Source of the DNA: Macrostomum hystrix
Taxonomy: Eukaryota; Platyhelminthes; Macrostomidae
Length of the DNA: 64,000 bases
Reading direction: 5' to 3'
Assembly (NCBI GenBank): GCA_950097015.1
Contig: CATNEN010000038.1
Span: 28,426,501 to 28,490,500, forward strand
The position numbers were made by a program, and so were the translations under genes. This document shows positions 31,090 through 40,890 of this stretch, one piece after another. Every line of letters begins with the position of its first letter. Within the stretch, counting starts at the first letter, position 1. Under the pieces are notes generated by a model. The model saw nothing but the letters and a program-made list of their open reading frames with translations. It did no database searches and was not told the DNA's origin.

Positions 31090-34000
31090 ATGAATAACGG
31101 AGATCTAAACCAAGACATTCAAACAGGTACTAACAGAACTCCAGAACCCGGAGACGCCGATCAGCAACAACTGCCACACGACCAGTTAGATCAGCCAGAA
31201 GACCACAACGACGAGTGGGAAAACAACAACGAGCATTCATCAGACTCGGAAAACGAGGACAACGCAATGGAAGATCTCCAGAACCAAGTCCGGGAACTAC
31301 AGCAGCGTCTCGCCATGGCACACGGCAGGGACCTACCAGCCATTGTCCAGGCTCTAAAACTGTCGGCAGGAGACTACGAAATGGGACAGCCATTTGTCAA
31401 ATGGCTGACTGAGTTCGAACTACAAACAGCGACATATGGCCTAACCGACGAAGAGAAGTGTCGATTACTACCACTCATGCTGCGCCCTAACGCCCGTAAT
31501 CAATACACGGGACTCCCACAAGCTGTCCGAGAAGACTACGGACAGGTGAGAACACAACTCCGAGAGCTGTATGACACCAGAGCGATGGACCGACCCACGG
31601 CAGTACTCCAACTCTCCATGAGGAGGATGCACCCAGGAGAGGATGTTAACAAGTTCATCGCCGACATCACACAACTAGTCGAGAACTCAGTGTTCCAAGA
31701 ACCAGCGCCGGAGGGTGAGAATGAGAACGACAGAGGCGCAAGAATCAACCGCAACAAACGCATAGTCCAAGACCACATCATGCTGCACGTACAACAGAAT
31801 GCCACACCGGCATTGCGACTATATCTAGCCAGAGGACGTTACCAGACAGTACCGGAGATGGTGCGTGAAGCACTTCAATGGCAAGCACTGCGAGAGCTGG
31901 AACACGACTCCAACGACGTACACAAACTGACAGCCATGGTAGCCCAGATGGAGACCACGATCAGGCAAGCGGGTAAGCACTTCCAGGAGCGAGGCCAACA
32001 GCCACAGAAGGAAGATGCAACTAAGTACCCAGATGGCAATCCGAGGCCAACCTGCCAGATCTGCGACAAGATAGGCCACACAGCCAACAGGTGCTACCAA
32101 AGGAACCAGAACACCGGTAACCGGAATATCGGTAAGAGTACCGGGGGCCAAGTGCAGTCACGGGGCAGACAAGATCGAAGTAACGTTAAATGCAACAAAT
32201 GCGGAAAGAGAGGCCACTTTGCAAAAGAGTGCAGAGACCAGCGATATTGCAAGAACTGCAATATGCAGAACCATTGGACATCGGAATGCGGCAGACCACG
32301 CCAGGGTGATCAAGGACGGCATCCGCAGCAATGGCAGCAGCCAAAGCGGATCGCCGAAGTCACGGTCCAGGACCCCAGTCCGCAGCCAGCCCAACTGGCG
32401 AGTGAGTCTAGCCAGACAGCACACATCTTGGCAGTCAGCACGTGGGAAGCGACAACGCCGACAAGGACAAGAAGCGACGTCATACAAGCAAGACGACAGA
32501 ACAGGAAGAACAAGACGGCGACAATCGCCCTAGTTCAGACCGCTCCACAGCTCGAAGGACGAAAGCGAGAGCAGAGGGCTAGAAAGGCTAGTGATGGCTG
32601 GAAGGCACCAGCCGGACCGATATGCGCACTCCTGCTAAAAATACTACTCCTCGCATTGCTCTGTACCACGGCGGAGACGATAAACCCAAGACACCAGAAC
32701 TGGGTGGACACACCGATGTACTGCCCGGAGCCCTCCAGGCCACAGATCTTCAAGCTGCCACCGGACATCGAGTGCAAGATGCCTAGCAGCATACAGCAGC
32801 ACCGACAGCCGATCAACCTGGCAATCTTTAGACCAAACCAGGTCACTCACCGATCAACACTCAAGATCTGTTACCGAGAAACGTATGTCTTCACCAGCGT
32901 AGCATTAAAAACGATTGCCGCTAAAGTGGTAAGACCAGAAATGACTGTTACGGTCCAGAAACATCTAGTTTCAGAGGAAGATTGTGAGTCCTGGGAGGAA
33001 GGTTACCGAACTCCAGATGGCATCCTTGAAGAAGATGGGAAAGCCCCGAACAAAGCTGAACGTTTCACTACTCACATCTGGACAACAGAGGAATTCGACC
33101 CAACGGCTAGTACCCAAACTAGATATACGAAATCCGCGTCCACGCTGATAACGAAAATTCCGTTCTTCGTGGAGAATAAGAAAATGTCATCGCTGTATAT
33201 CCCACTAGGACATTGCAATTACACCATAGGAAAATGTCTTCACGAGTCCACTCTACAGGCCGAGAAGGATGCGCCGCTGGAGAGACAAGTACCCAATAAA
33301 TTATGGGAAGCTCTGAGATACTACGACACACAATTCAAGGTCGCTGGAGAACGCCAGTACAGATATGCCTGGACACCCAGCGCCGCAATTGACTGCCCGT
33401 ACCAGGAAGACAGGCGAATTGAAGGAACCATACACACAGGATGGTTCATGTCCAAGGACGCTACCTACGCTTTGACTTTTAAACACCCACCACACTCAAT
33501 GGAGCTGAAATGCGGAGGAACGACAACTAAACTATTCAGGTCAGAACAAGGAAAGTTGGTTAAACTAGAAGGATCTGAAGCAGAATTCTTATCGATAGTA
33601 CAAGGCAATTTTAATAACTCTAGCACAGTAAAGAGGGCAAAGAGAGACTTGGTATCACAGGAAACTCTAGCAGTGAAACTACAGAGCGTTGAACTTACAA
33701 TGGAAAACAGAATTGGTGATCTGACTCGTCATGTAATCCTTCAACAATGCCGACTCCAACAGACCATTTTTAGATACATTAAGGACTTCATAAGGATGCA
33801 ACCAACACTAGCGGTGAGGACACTGTTCAAAGACAAGCACCTCAAGGCCAGAACAATAGCCCAGCATGTCGTAATCTTCAAATGCATCCCAGTGACCGAC
33901 TTCGAATTCCATCAACCATACTGGAATCAAAGCCGATGTTTCTCCAAACCTCCGTTGAAGTACAAAGTAGCGGAGACCAACCGTACAGGATTCTTGAATG

Positions 34001-37000
34001 TAAGAACTATGGAAATTGAGACAGAATACCCCACCTTTCAGGAATGTTCGAATCAAACTGGGTACCTTCTACCCAAAGAGGACAGAGTGTACAAGGCCGA
34101 CTTAAATTTCACCAACTTCGAACCTATACAGATAAGGAAATTGAAGAGCGAAGATTGGGGAATAGAGCCTATGAAATTACCGAAGATCAAACGAATTCTT
34201 TTTATACCAGAAACAGACATCAAAATAGAAGACATCCGAAGCCCGATTACGGTACACGATCTGTACACGCAGATGAGGGACCAGAGAGAATTTCTGAGAA
34301 CAGTATTCAAACTACCAAAGCAGAAGAATCCAGAAACGATCGACCTCCCACCATTGGAGGCAAACATAGCTCTTAAAACTTATGACTTCGCATCTTGGAC
34401 GCCATGGATAGGTATAAAACTCAATATTTTCAACATAACAGTTGGATTTGCCGCAATTTGTGTATATGTGTACATCATGCTCAAAACTATAATAGTTTGT
34501 CACAGGCTCCTCCGGCAAAAATACGAGCGACCAGGCATCCGAGCAATTCAAAGACGGATAAAGGCAACACAAGAACGACACGAATTGCGGGGACAACCCA
34601 GCACGGACACTAACTACAGACACACGGGCCCACGCCGCCCAGCACCAGAGGCACCAGCCACAAATAAGGAACAGCATCAACCGATGATTCCGTCTGCTCC
34701 ACTGGCTTCATCAATCTATCCGACGATCAGCTCATGGCCACCGCCGATAGTGGCAGCAATTACGAACGGCCAGAAATACAAGGTGACGCGACTGAAGATA
34801 GGCACGCGAGTCTGCAGAGCGCTGATAGATAGCGGAGCAGAGAGGTCGCTGATAGACGAAGTGACGGCGCGCCGATACAGTGACAGCTTCGAGAAGCCGA
34901 CAACAGAGCTACAAGGAGTACACGGAGGAAAGCTCACGCAATCCGGAATGATCACGTTACCAGTCGAAGCAGGAGACACAATCGTCAACGTTAAGTTTCA
35001 TGTCATTCCGAATTTGAGTTCGGGGAGATACCATGCACTATTAGGAATTGATTACTTAAGTCAGTTGCAGAAGGGCATGTCTATCAATTACCAACAGCAA
35101 CAGATGCAGTTAAATGGCAGATCGTATGAAATCATGACAGTCGCCGCCCAAGAAGCCACAAATAAGATCAGACTAGTTTCCGTGGTAAACCTGAATCCAT
35201 GGGAAACAGCTCAAATTACAGCTAGAACCGACTCAAAGGAGGAATTGCCTGACACGGTACTTTTCGAGCCAGACAGGAGTATCATCGAGAAGAAGGCGAT
35301 AGGTCTGACTCAGGAGATAGTTCATCCGGACGAGAAGGGAGAGATACACGTTCTCATATCTAACGAATCAGCCAGACCTATCACTCTGTACCCGGATACA
35401 GCCATAGGTTCGTATGAGACAGAGATAGAGACATATGAAATAGCGGCGAATCAGGAACAGGCATCGGCAATGACAGAGACAGAATTTAGAGAAGCGATTA
35501 ATCTGCAGGGAGCCGAGATAACAGCAGAGCAGAAAGAACAACTAAGAGAGATCCTCTGGGAGAACAAGGAAGCATTTTGTCTCTCAGATGAGGAGATAGG
35601 CTTTACAGAAATAGCGAAACACGAACTCCACATAAAACCGAATGTGGAAGTGAAGCTGAATAAGAGATATCCGATTCCACACCAGCTTACAGGAGAACTG
35701 AAGAAGGTGATAGACAGAATGGAGATGCAGGGGATTCTCATGAAAGCACCGACACCGTATATTTCACCAATTCTCCTCGTTAAGAAAAAATCGGAGTTGC
35801 CAGACGCCAAACCGGTGTATCGCCTGTGCGTGGACTTCAGGGACTTAAACCGATTGTTGATCCCCGAGAGACAGTGTATGCCCAGAATTCCAGATCTGCT
35901 GGCCAAACTCAAAGGATCAAAGTACTTCACGACTCTAGACATGGCCCAGGCATTCTTTCAAGTGGCCCTGCACGAGGACAGTAGAAAGTACTGCGGGATT
36001 TCTACACCAGACGGAGAAACGTTAGTCTTCTTAAGGGCGCCGATGGGATTACAGTCGAGCCCTGCCGCTTTGTCTAGGGCTGCCAGCATCATCCTCAAAG
36101 GCATCGAGAGAGTCTCTACATACGTGGACGATTTGCTAGTATTCACGGAAACGTTCGAGCACCACCTCCAGACACTCAAAAGTACCTTGGAAGCCTTGAA
36201 AAAGCACGGATTAAAGCTGAAACTCCAGAAATGTCGATTCGCGCAACCCAGCATTACCTTCCTGGGACACAAGATCGACCAGAACGGTATCCAGATAGAT
36301 CGCACTCTAGTGGACAAGGTACAGAAGGTAACCAAACCTGATAATGTGACTCAGTTAAGAGCATTCCTCGGACTGTGCAATTTTTTTAGGAAGCATGTCC
36401 CACATTATGCTAAGAAAGTACAACCGCTAACGGATATGCTCAAAGGGGCACCGACCTCAAAAGGACAAGCAACGAAGACCAACCTAAAGTGGACCGAGGA
36501 AGCGGACTACACTTTCGAGGCCATGAAGAAATGGATAGCCGAGGATCTCAGGCTAGCACATCCGGATTTCAACAAACAGTTCATAGTCTCGAGTGACGCC
36601 TCAACTAAAGGAATAGGAGCGATGCTTTCGCAGAAAGATGAGATGGGACGGGAGAGACCGATAGCATTCACGAGTAGACAACTCAGAGATGCAGAAACGA
36701 GGTACGGAATCACTCATCTCGAACTTCTAGCAGTCTACCATGCATTCAGAAACTTCGAACAGTTCTTATACGCCGCTCCCATACCTACACTACTGAGAGT
36801 AGATCACGCCCCACTCAGAGGCTTACTCACAGGCAGAATACTGCAGAACAACCAAATTTTGCGTTGGTTACTATACTTACAGCAATTTCAGATACAGATC
36901 GAATATGTACCTGGAGCATCAGTCACGCATGCAGTACCGGACGCACTCTCGAGATTATACGACGAGAAACCAATGGAACAAATCAATTATGTCACAATAT

Positions 37001-38442
37001 CACATCCAATCCCACACCTACAAGCACTCAAGGACGCCCAGGCGGAAGACCCGTTCTGCCAACAAATCCGAGCAATGTGGAACGGAGAATCCGCAGTAGA
37101 ATCACTGGCTCCGAAGTACAGACGCCACATCGATAGACACCTGGCGGACTACGCGGAGATTGGAGGAGTTCTACACAGAACAGCGGATCAAACACAGCAG
37201 ATCATCCTACCGTTTCAGTATCGTGAGACCATTTGCCACTCACTACACGCATTGCCATTAGCGGCACATCTAGGATTCGAGAAAACCTTGGAGAGAATCC
37301 GTAGACACTACTTTTGGATCACCATGGTATCCGACATCCGAGGATTCAGTAACAACTGCATAGAGTGCGCCAGGAATAAATCAGGAAAAACCCATAAGGG
37401 ACTGATTCAGTTTTCAGAGATCCCAATGCGACCAATGGACAAATTGTCGGTTGACATAGTGGGTCCAATGGTGCCCACTAAAGTGAGAAATGAAACAGTA
37501 ACACACATTCTCACAATCCTTTGTTGTTTTTCGAAATTCGCATTCGCCATTCCGATCCCAGATCTTACAGCTGAAACGACGGCAGAGACACTATTCACTG
37601 TGTTTTGTACCTTTGGGATCCCGATTGAGATGTCCACGGACAATGGAAAGAACTTCACAGCAACTCTACTAGCCGAAGCATTAGAAATCCTGGGGATCAA
37701 ACACATCTTGACATCCCCATACAACCCTCGAGCGAACCATGTGGAACGACTGCATTCGACACTCCACAACATGTTACGCCACTACACAGCCGAGAATCCG
37801 GACCAGTGGCACAAGTACCTGCAGGCAACGATGTTCGCCTACAACACAGCAAAGCAAGCATCATCGACATACTCGCCATTCGAGTTAGTTTTCGCCCGAC
37901 GACCTCTGATGCCTACTCAACTTACTACCCAGTTGAACGTGGTAAAGTACATGGATGAACCATCATTCGCATCTAGAATGAAAGAAGCTGTAACACTAGC
38001 CAGAGAGATAGCGAGACACCACCTACAGGTCGCACAAGAGAAGAATACCGGAAAAGCAAATGAAAACCGCAAACCGACTACACTGGAAGTAGGGAGTAGA
38101 GTTATGTTGCAAATTCCTATGAGACAGGGAAAGCACCAAGCTAAATTTACAGGACCCTATGAGATTGTGAAGAGGAGCAGCCAGACTTCAGTCACAATCC
38201 GGAAAATCGACGATCCAAATCAGGAGTCCTTTCAAGTGCACACCGACAGGCTGAAACCAATGGCCACGTCAACACCACATGTGATGCTTCCGGACCTCAG
38301 ACCGAGCGACCCACAGCGTCACCAGCGACAGCCAAGGCAGCGATTCACCAAGGAAGTGAGCGTGCAGGCAGAGGAGCTGGACGCGCAGGATGACACAGCT
38401 CGGAAGAAGTACAATCTGAGGAGCAAAGTGAAACTTCCTTGA
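31090..38442 (+). CDS. Gag-Env-Pol polyprotein of the LTR element
   Basis: One open frame of about 2,450 codons starts at ATG 31090 (the frame is open further upstream without an ATG). Residues are numbered from that ATG. Gag has a capsid-like region and three CX2CX4HX4C knuckles at about 322, 368 and 387. An envelope-like segment follows: hydrophobic stretch at about 511-529, many Cys and N-X-S/T sites, furin-type RAKR at about 849-852 and a membrane segment at about 1116-1137 with a basic tail. Next are aspartic protease (LIDSGA, about 1247), reverse transcriptase (YVDD, about 1678), RNase H (SDAST, about 1836), and integrase with an HHCC finger (about 2053-2093) and D, D, E at about 2122, 2184 and 2219. 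A GPY module (about 2355) comes near the end. No stop or frameshift separates the parts, so proteolysis, splicing or signal-peptide processing must release the Env portion. Confidence 0.93.
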   Translation: MNNGDLNQDIQTGTNRTPEPGDADQQQLPHDQLDQPEDHNDEWENNNEHSSDSENEDNAMEDLQNQVRELQQRLAMAHGRDLPAIVQALKLSAGDYEMGQPFVKWLTEFELQTATYGLTDEEKCRLLPLMLRPNARNQYTGLPQAVREDYGQVRTQLRELYDTRAMDRPTAVLQLSMRRMHPGEDVNKFIADITQLVENSVFQEPAPEGENENDRGARINRNKRIVQDHIMLHVQQNATPALRLYLARGRYQTVPEMVREALQWQALRELEHDSNDVHKLTAMVAQMETTIRQAGKHFQERGQQPQKEDATKYPDGNPRPTCQICDKIGHTANRCYQRNQNTGNRNIGKSTGGQVQSRGRQDRSNVKCNKCGKRGHFAKECRDQRYCKNCNMQNHWTSECGRPRQGDQGRHPQQWQQPKRIAEVTVQDPSPQPAQLASESSQTAHILAVSTWEATTPTRTRSDVIQARRQNRKNKTATIALVQTAPQLEGRKREQRARKASDGWKAPAGPICALLLKILLLALLCTTAETINPRHQNWVDTPMYCPEPSRPQIFKLPPDIECKMPSSIQQHRQPINLAIFRPNQVTHRSTLKICYRETYVFTSVALKTIAAKVVRPEMTVTVQKHLVSEEDCESWEEGYRTPDGILEEDGKAPNKAERFTTHIWTTEEFDPTASTQTRYTKSASTLITKIPFFVENKKMSSLYIPLGHCNYTIGKCLHESTLQAEKDAPLERQVPNKLWEALRYYDTQFKVAGERQYRYAWTPSAAIDCPYQEDRRIEGTIHTGWFMSKDATYALTFKHPPHSMELKCGGTTTKLFRSEQGKLVKLEGSEAEFLSIVQGNFNNSSTVKRAKRDLVSQETLAVKLQSVELTMENRIGDLTRHVILQQCRLQQTIFRYIKDFIRMQPTLAVRTLFKDKHLKARTIAQHVVIFKCIPVTDFEFHQPYWNQSRCFSKPPLKYKVAETNRTGFLNVRTMEIETEYPTFQECSNQTGYLLPKEDRVYKADLNFTNFEPIQIRKLKSEDWGIEPMKLPKIKRILFIPETDIKIEDIRSPITVHDLYTQMRDQREFLRTVFKLPKQKNPETIDLPPLEANIALKTYDFASWTPWIGIKLNIFNITVGFAAICVYVYIMLKTIIVCHRLLRQKYERPGIRAIQRRIKATQERHELRGQPSTDTNYRHTGPRRPAPEAPATNKEQHQPMIPSAPLASSIYPTISSWPPPIVAAITNGQKYKVTRLKIGTRVCRALIDSGAERSLIDEVTARRYSDSFEKPTTELQGVHGGKLTQSGMITLPVEAGDTIVNVKFHVIPNLSSGRYHALLGIDYLSQLQKGMSINYQQQQMQLNGRSYEIMTVAAQEATNKIRLVSVVNLNPWETAQITARTDSKEELPDTVLFEPDRSIIEKKAIGLTQEIVHPDEKGEIHVLISNESARPITLYPDTAIGSYETEIETYEIAANQEQASAMTETEFREAINLQGAEITAEQKEQLREILWENKEAFCLSDEEIGFTEIAKHELHIKPNVEVKLNKRYPIPHQLTGELKKVIDRMEMQGILMKAPTPYISPILLVKKKSELPDAKPVYRLCVDFRDLNRLLIPERQCMPRIPDLLAKLKGSKYFTTLDMAQAFFQVALHEDSRKYCGISTPDGETLVFLRAPMGLQSSPAALSRAASIILKGIERVSTYVDDLLVFTETFEHHLQTLKSTLEALKKHGLKLKLQKCRFAQPSITFLGHKIDQNGIQIDRTLVDKVQKVTKPDNVTQLRAFLGLCNFFRKHVPHYAKKVQPLTDMLKGAPTSKGQATKTNLKWTEEADYTFEAMKKWIAEDLRLAHPDFNKQFIVSSDASTKGIGAMLSQKDEMGRERPIAFTSRQLRDAETRYGITHLELLAVYHAFRNFEQFLYAAPIPTLLRVDHAPLRGLLTGRILQNNQILRWLLYLQQFQIQIEYVPGASVTHAVPDALSRLYDEKPMEQINYVTISHPIPHLQALKDAQAEDPFCQQIRAMWNGESAVESLAPKYRRHIDRHLADYAEIGGVLHRTADQTQQIILPFQYRETICHSLHALPLAAHLGFEKTLERIRRHYFWITMVSDIRGFSNNCIECARNKSGKTHKGLIQFSEIPMRPMDKLSVDIVGPMVPTKVRNETVTHILTILCCFSKFAFAIPIPDLTAETTAETLFTVFCTFGIPIEMSTDNGKNFTATLLAEALEILGIKHILTSPYNPRANHVERLHSTLHNMLRHYTAENPDQWHKYLQATMFAYNTAKQASSTYSPFELVFARRPLMPTQLTTQLNVVKYMDEPSFASRMKEAVTLAREIARHHLQVAQEKNTGKANENRKPTTLEVGSRVMLQIPMRQGKHQAKFTGPYEIVKRSSQTSVTIRKIDDPNQESFQVHTDRLKPMATSTPHVMLPDLRPSDPQRHQRQPRQRFTKEVSVQAEELDAQDDTARKKYNLRSKVKLP
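32620..34560 (+). other. Envelope-like glycoprotein segment inside the polyprotein
   Basis: The segment is about 640 codons. The hydrophobic leader-like stretch CALLLKILLLALL is followed by a Cys-rich region with conserved-looking W and CPY residues, then RAKR (33634-33645), then a Leu/Gln-rich helical segment with further cysteines, and a membrane anchor (about 34435-34500) before a basic tail. At least six N-glycosylation sequons lie in the putative ectodomain. The overall pattern resembles glycoproteins of chuvirus-type negative-strand RNA viruses that some retroelements have captured. I assign that only from general pattern, with low confidence. It is described here as an old or recent genomic copy of a viral-type gene. 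Confidence 0.72.
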
Positions 38443-38609
38443 CATTTGAAGTCAAGGAAGGGAGGAAGTAGACGGACAATTTTACATTTTAACTATTTAT
38501 TACCTTGCGGGTGTGCGCTCTGATATTTAGAATTATATATTTTGCACTACTCGTAAGTAGCCACTATTTAATCACTCACAAATATTTAACCCACCCTTCG
38601 GATGATCAG
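38443..38609 (+). other. Spacer between pol and ORF2, with a hydrophobic in-frame upstream segment
   Basis: The ORF2 frame is open from 38505, upstream of its first ATG. The upstream codons encode a strongly hydrophobic stretch (ALIFRIIYFALLVSSHYLI). If a spliced ATG or a non-AUG start were used, ORF2 would gain a signal peptide or membrane anchor. Confidence 0.4.
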
Positions 38610-39374
38610 ATGTATTCGACGGAGCTAGACACAGTGGATGATTGCACCATCGACGAGCCGCTTACGACCTACACACTGGTCAAGCCACTGTTTCCATCGG
38701 CAGGACTAAGCCCGGCAGTCGGGAAGGAGATGAACATTAGGAACAGCGCCGCCACGGAACAGCAACGGCGACATCTCCAAGCCCAATGGGAGATCAGAAG
38801 ATCCAGAGACGGTCTGCCGCAGTGTCCAACAGTGCTGAGAGAGAGACACAGACGGGAAGAAAAAGACCTATCATTTACGGAGCTGTACGACTTCATGGAT
38901 AGACAGCCCATCCAGAGCAAGCCTAATCGGCACGGTGAGATGAAACTATTTGACATTCACCTGGACATGCTGGATGCGCCACGAATCCCAGCTAACGTAG
39001 TAACACATCTGACCACAAAGCGCATCCTAGCTGAGGACAATAACCCCATCTGGCTCCTCTCTGACTATAACATTCTACGTAACCGTACAACAATTTTCTT
39101 TCACTATGGAGAACAAGACGCCTTTACTTGCGTCATAATTAAGGCACTCTGCCGTACGCTATCCGTCAACCTGATCCACCCTTGGGGCCCGCAGCCTAAT
39201 GTGATATGTACTAAGTTATTTAATTACTTGTCCAATGCGTTGGTTTATCATGGAATTCAAAGTAGTTGCCGCGAAATGAAGATGCTAGTAATTCGAACGT
39301 ATTCGCCGGCGTTGCTACAGTGGCCACAGCTAAAGGCGGCACTGGAAGCCTCGCAAGAGCCTACTCGTCAGTAA
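38610..39374 (+). CDS. LTR element ORF2, unknown accessory protein
   Basis: The frame is 254 residues from the first ATG, out of frame with pol. I do not recognise the family. The N-terminal half is charged (RRHLQAQWEIRRSRDGLPQ). The C-terminal half is more globular, with DNNPIWLLSDYNIL, TTIFFHYGEQDAFTCVIIKA and MLVIRTYSPALLQWPQLKAA. It lies where env normally sits in Ty3/gypsy retroviruses but lacks a sequon-rich ectodomain or C-terminal anchor, so it is not an obvious envelope. Its length and the absence of stops in a young element suggest it is expressed, possibly from a spliced RNA. Confidence 0.65.
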   Translation: MYSTELDTVDDCTIDEPLTTYTLVKPLFPSAGLSPAVGKEMNIRNSAATEQQRRHLQAQWEIRRSRDGLPQCPTVLRERHRREEKDLSFTELYDFMDRQPIQSKPNRHGEMKLFDIHLDMLDAPRIPANVVTHLTTKRILAEDNNPIWLLSDYNILRNRTTIFFHYGEQDAFTCVIIKALCRTLSVNLIHPWGPQPNVICTKLFNYLSNALVYHGIQSSCREMKMLVIRTYSPALLQWPQLKAALEASQEPTRQ

Positions 39375-39926
39375 GAATGTAGGGACGTGAATGTAAGGGC
39401 ATAAGGAGACACGAGAGCTGAGACACTGACACAATGTTAAGACAGATGGGTCGTCTCGACCGGAAGTCCTATCATTGTGACACTCTCACTCAGGTGCAAT
39501 CCTGAGGCTAGAACCAGTTTCACGGAAAGAACTTTGGGAAAGCGCCTCGCTACCTGAAGCATCAGACCAGTGAACTAGGGGAAGCCAGGCCCGTCACTCA
39601 AATTGAATCTAAGCTTAAAAAAACAAAGACAAGGCTTCACCGAATTCCATGATGAGGCACACGTATTTATTATAAGCCAATTCATTATTTATTCCGACAC
39701 ATTTGTGCACTACGACACGTACCAGCACCAGCAAATCACAACTTACAAACAAACAAGGAAAGAAAAACACACAAAAATAATGGAAACATACGTGCCAATA
39801 TCAATGATTATACAACAGCAAATAAGAGAGCAGTTCAACAGAGCAAATTAACAGCACACCATGAATAGTCATAAGAACATAGAACATAAAGAACATAGTC
39901 ATAAGAACATAAGAACTTGACAACAG
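39375..39926. other. LTR element spacer with poly(A) signals for antisense ORF3
   Basis: No convincing sense gene is seen; the open frame at 39603-39851 has no early ATG. On the minus strand, AATAAA occurs at 39666-39671 and again near 39690, about 240-260 nt beyond the antisense ORF stop. A short direct repeat of ATAAGAACATA lies at about 39865-39915. Confidence 0.5.
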
Positions 39927-40169
39927 TTAAGGGGCCATAGGAGCGGCCTGGCGCCGCCGGCAACAAAGCCACACCAGAAGCAGCCCGAACAAGGCCAGGG
40001 CAAGGCCTCCGGCCCCGAGACCTCCGGAGAGACGACGTAGAAACGACAACCCGTTCTCTAAAGACTGGGTGCGGGTAGCTTCTAGGGCCAGGCGGGCCTC
40101 CAGGCGAAGGACCCGAGCCTCCAGCTCGGACATCAGCTCGGCGAGTTGGGCCATTTCAAAACGCGACAT
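39927..40169 (-). CDS. LTR element antisense ORF3: small coiled-coil membrane protein
   Basis: This 80-residue ORF runs against the element, with a true ATG at 40169. Residues about 5-46 form a heptad-like acidic/basic helix (LAELMSELEARVLRLEARLA). Residues about 51-70 are hydrophobic with Gly/Leu/Ala (GLALALFGLLLVWLCC), followed by CCRRRQ, giving a single-span protein with a palmitoylation-like Cys pair and a basic tail. A TATA box (TATATAA on the minus strand, 40252-40258) lies 83 nt upstream of the ATG, and poly(A) signals lie downstream. I recognise no homolog. Its function is unknown; the layout recalls antisense genes of complex retroviruses. Confidence 0.6.
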   Translation of the reverse strand: MSRFEMAQLAELMSELEARVLRLEARLALEATRTQSLENGLSFLRRLSGGLGAGGLALALFGLLLVWLCCRRRQAAPMAP

Positions 40170-40890
40170 GAAATCAAGTGGTCGATGAGGCAGACGAAAA
40201 GGCAGTTAAAAAGATGCGTCTGAGCAGATAAAAGGGGCCCAGGGGAAAAGTTTATATAACCAGTACAAGGCAAGATGGAGGGCAAGTATTCAACAATCAC
40301 AGCCCCCCTATCCGCCGCGGAGAAAGGACCCCAATGTACATCCCGAGAGATGAAAAGTAGAGTCATCAGTGCCCCGGGCCAGAATCGAGACCTAAAGTGC
40401 AACACCACACAGATAACATGCCCGAGTGGATTAGACCAACCATGGCCTCAGTAAACAAAAATAGGACACAGGCAACAAACACACCATAACCAAGAATTCA
40501 GCTTGTCACAAGTAAGAGAGACACAGCCAGATCAGAATACATCATAACCACATGCCATAGTACTTTAACCAATGTGATTTTATAATGCAAGCAATGCTCT
40601 GATCCGGCGAGGCCCAGAAATGTTATTGATTAATTGGGCTCTCAAAGCATATATATATTCTCTCCAACGTGATTAACAATAAATATTATGTAGACTTCTT
40701 TGGAAGCCCCACAGGTTCATTGTCTGTCTAACTAACTTTCAATTAAATCTTAGACGTCATCAATAATAGATAAAACAGCAGCAATAAGCATGTCAGAGAG
40801 AAATTAGGAGGACATTCAGGAAAATAAGCTGAGGGATGCAGTACATGTATAGGAAAATGACAAGTCTCGGACACTTTCACAGCAAGTACC
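40170..40890. other. LTR element spacer between antisense ORF3 and ORF4
   Basis: It contains the minus-strand TATA box noted for ORF3. On the plus strand, TATATATAT lies at about 40650-40658 and a good 3' splice-site-like stretch ends ATTAAATCTTAG at about 40752, 139 nt before the ORF4 ATG. I see no further coding sequence. Confidence 0.5.

Noticed and set aside
39603..39851. 82-codon plus-strand frame in the LTR element
   Set aside because: It lacks an early ATG (first ATG leaves about 23 codons) and has low-complexity composition.
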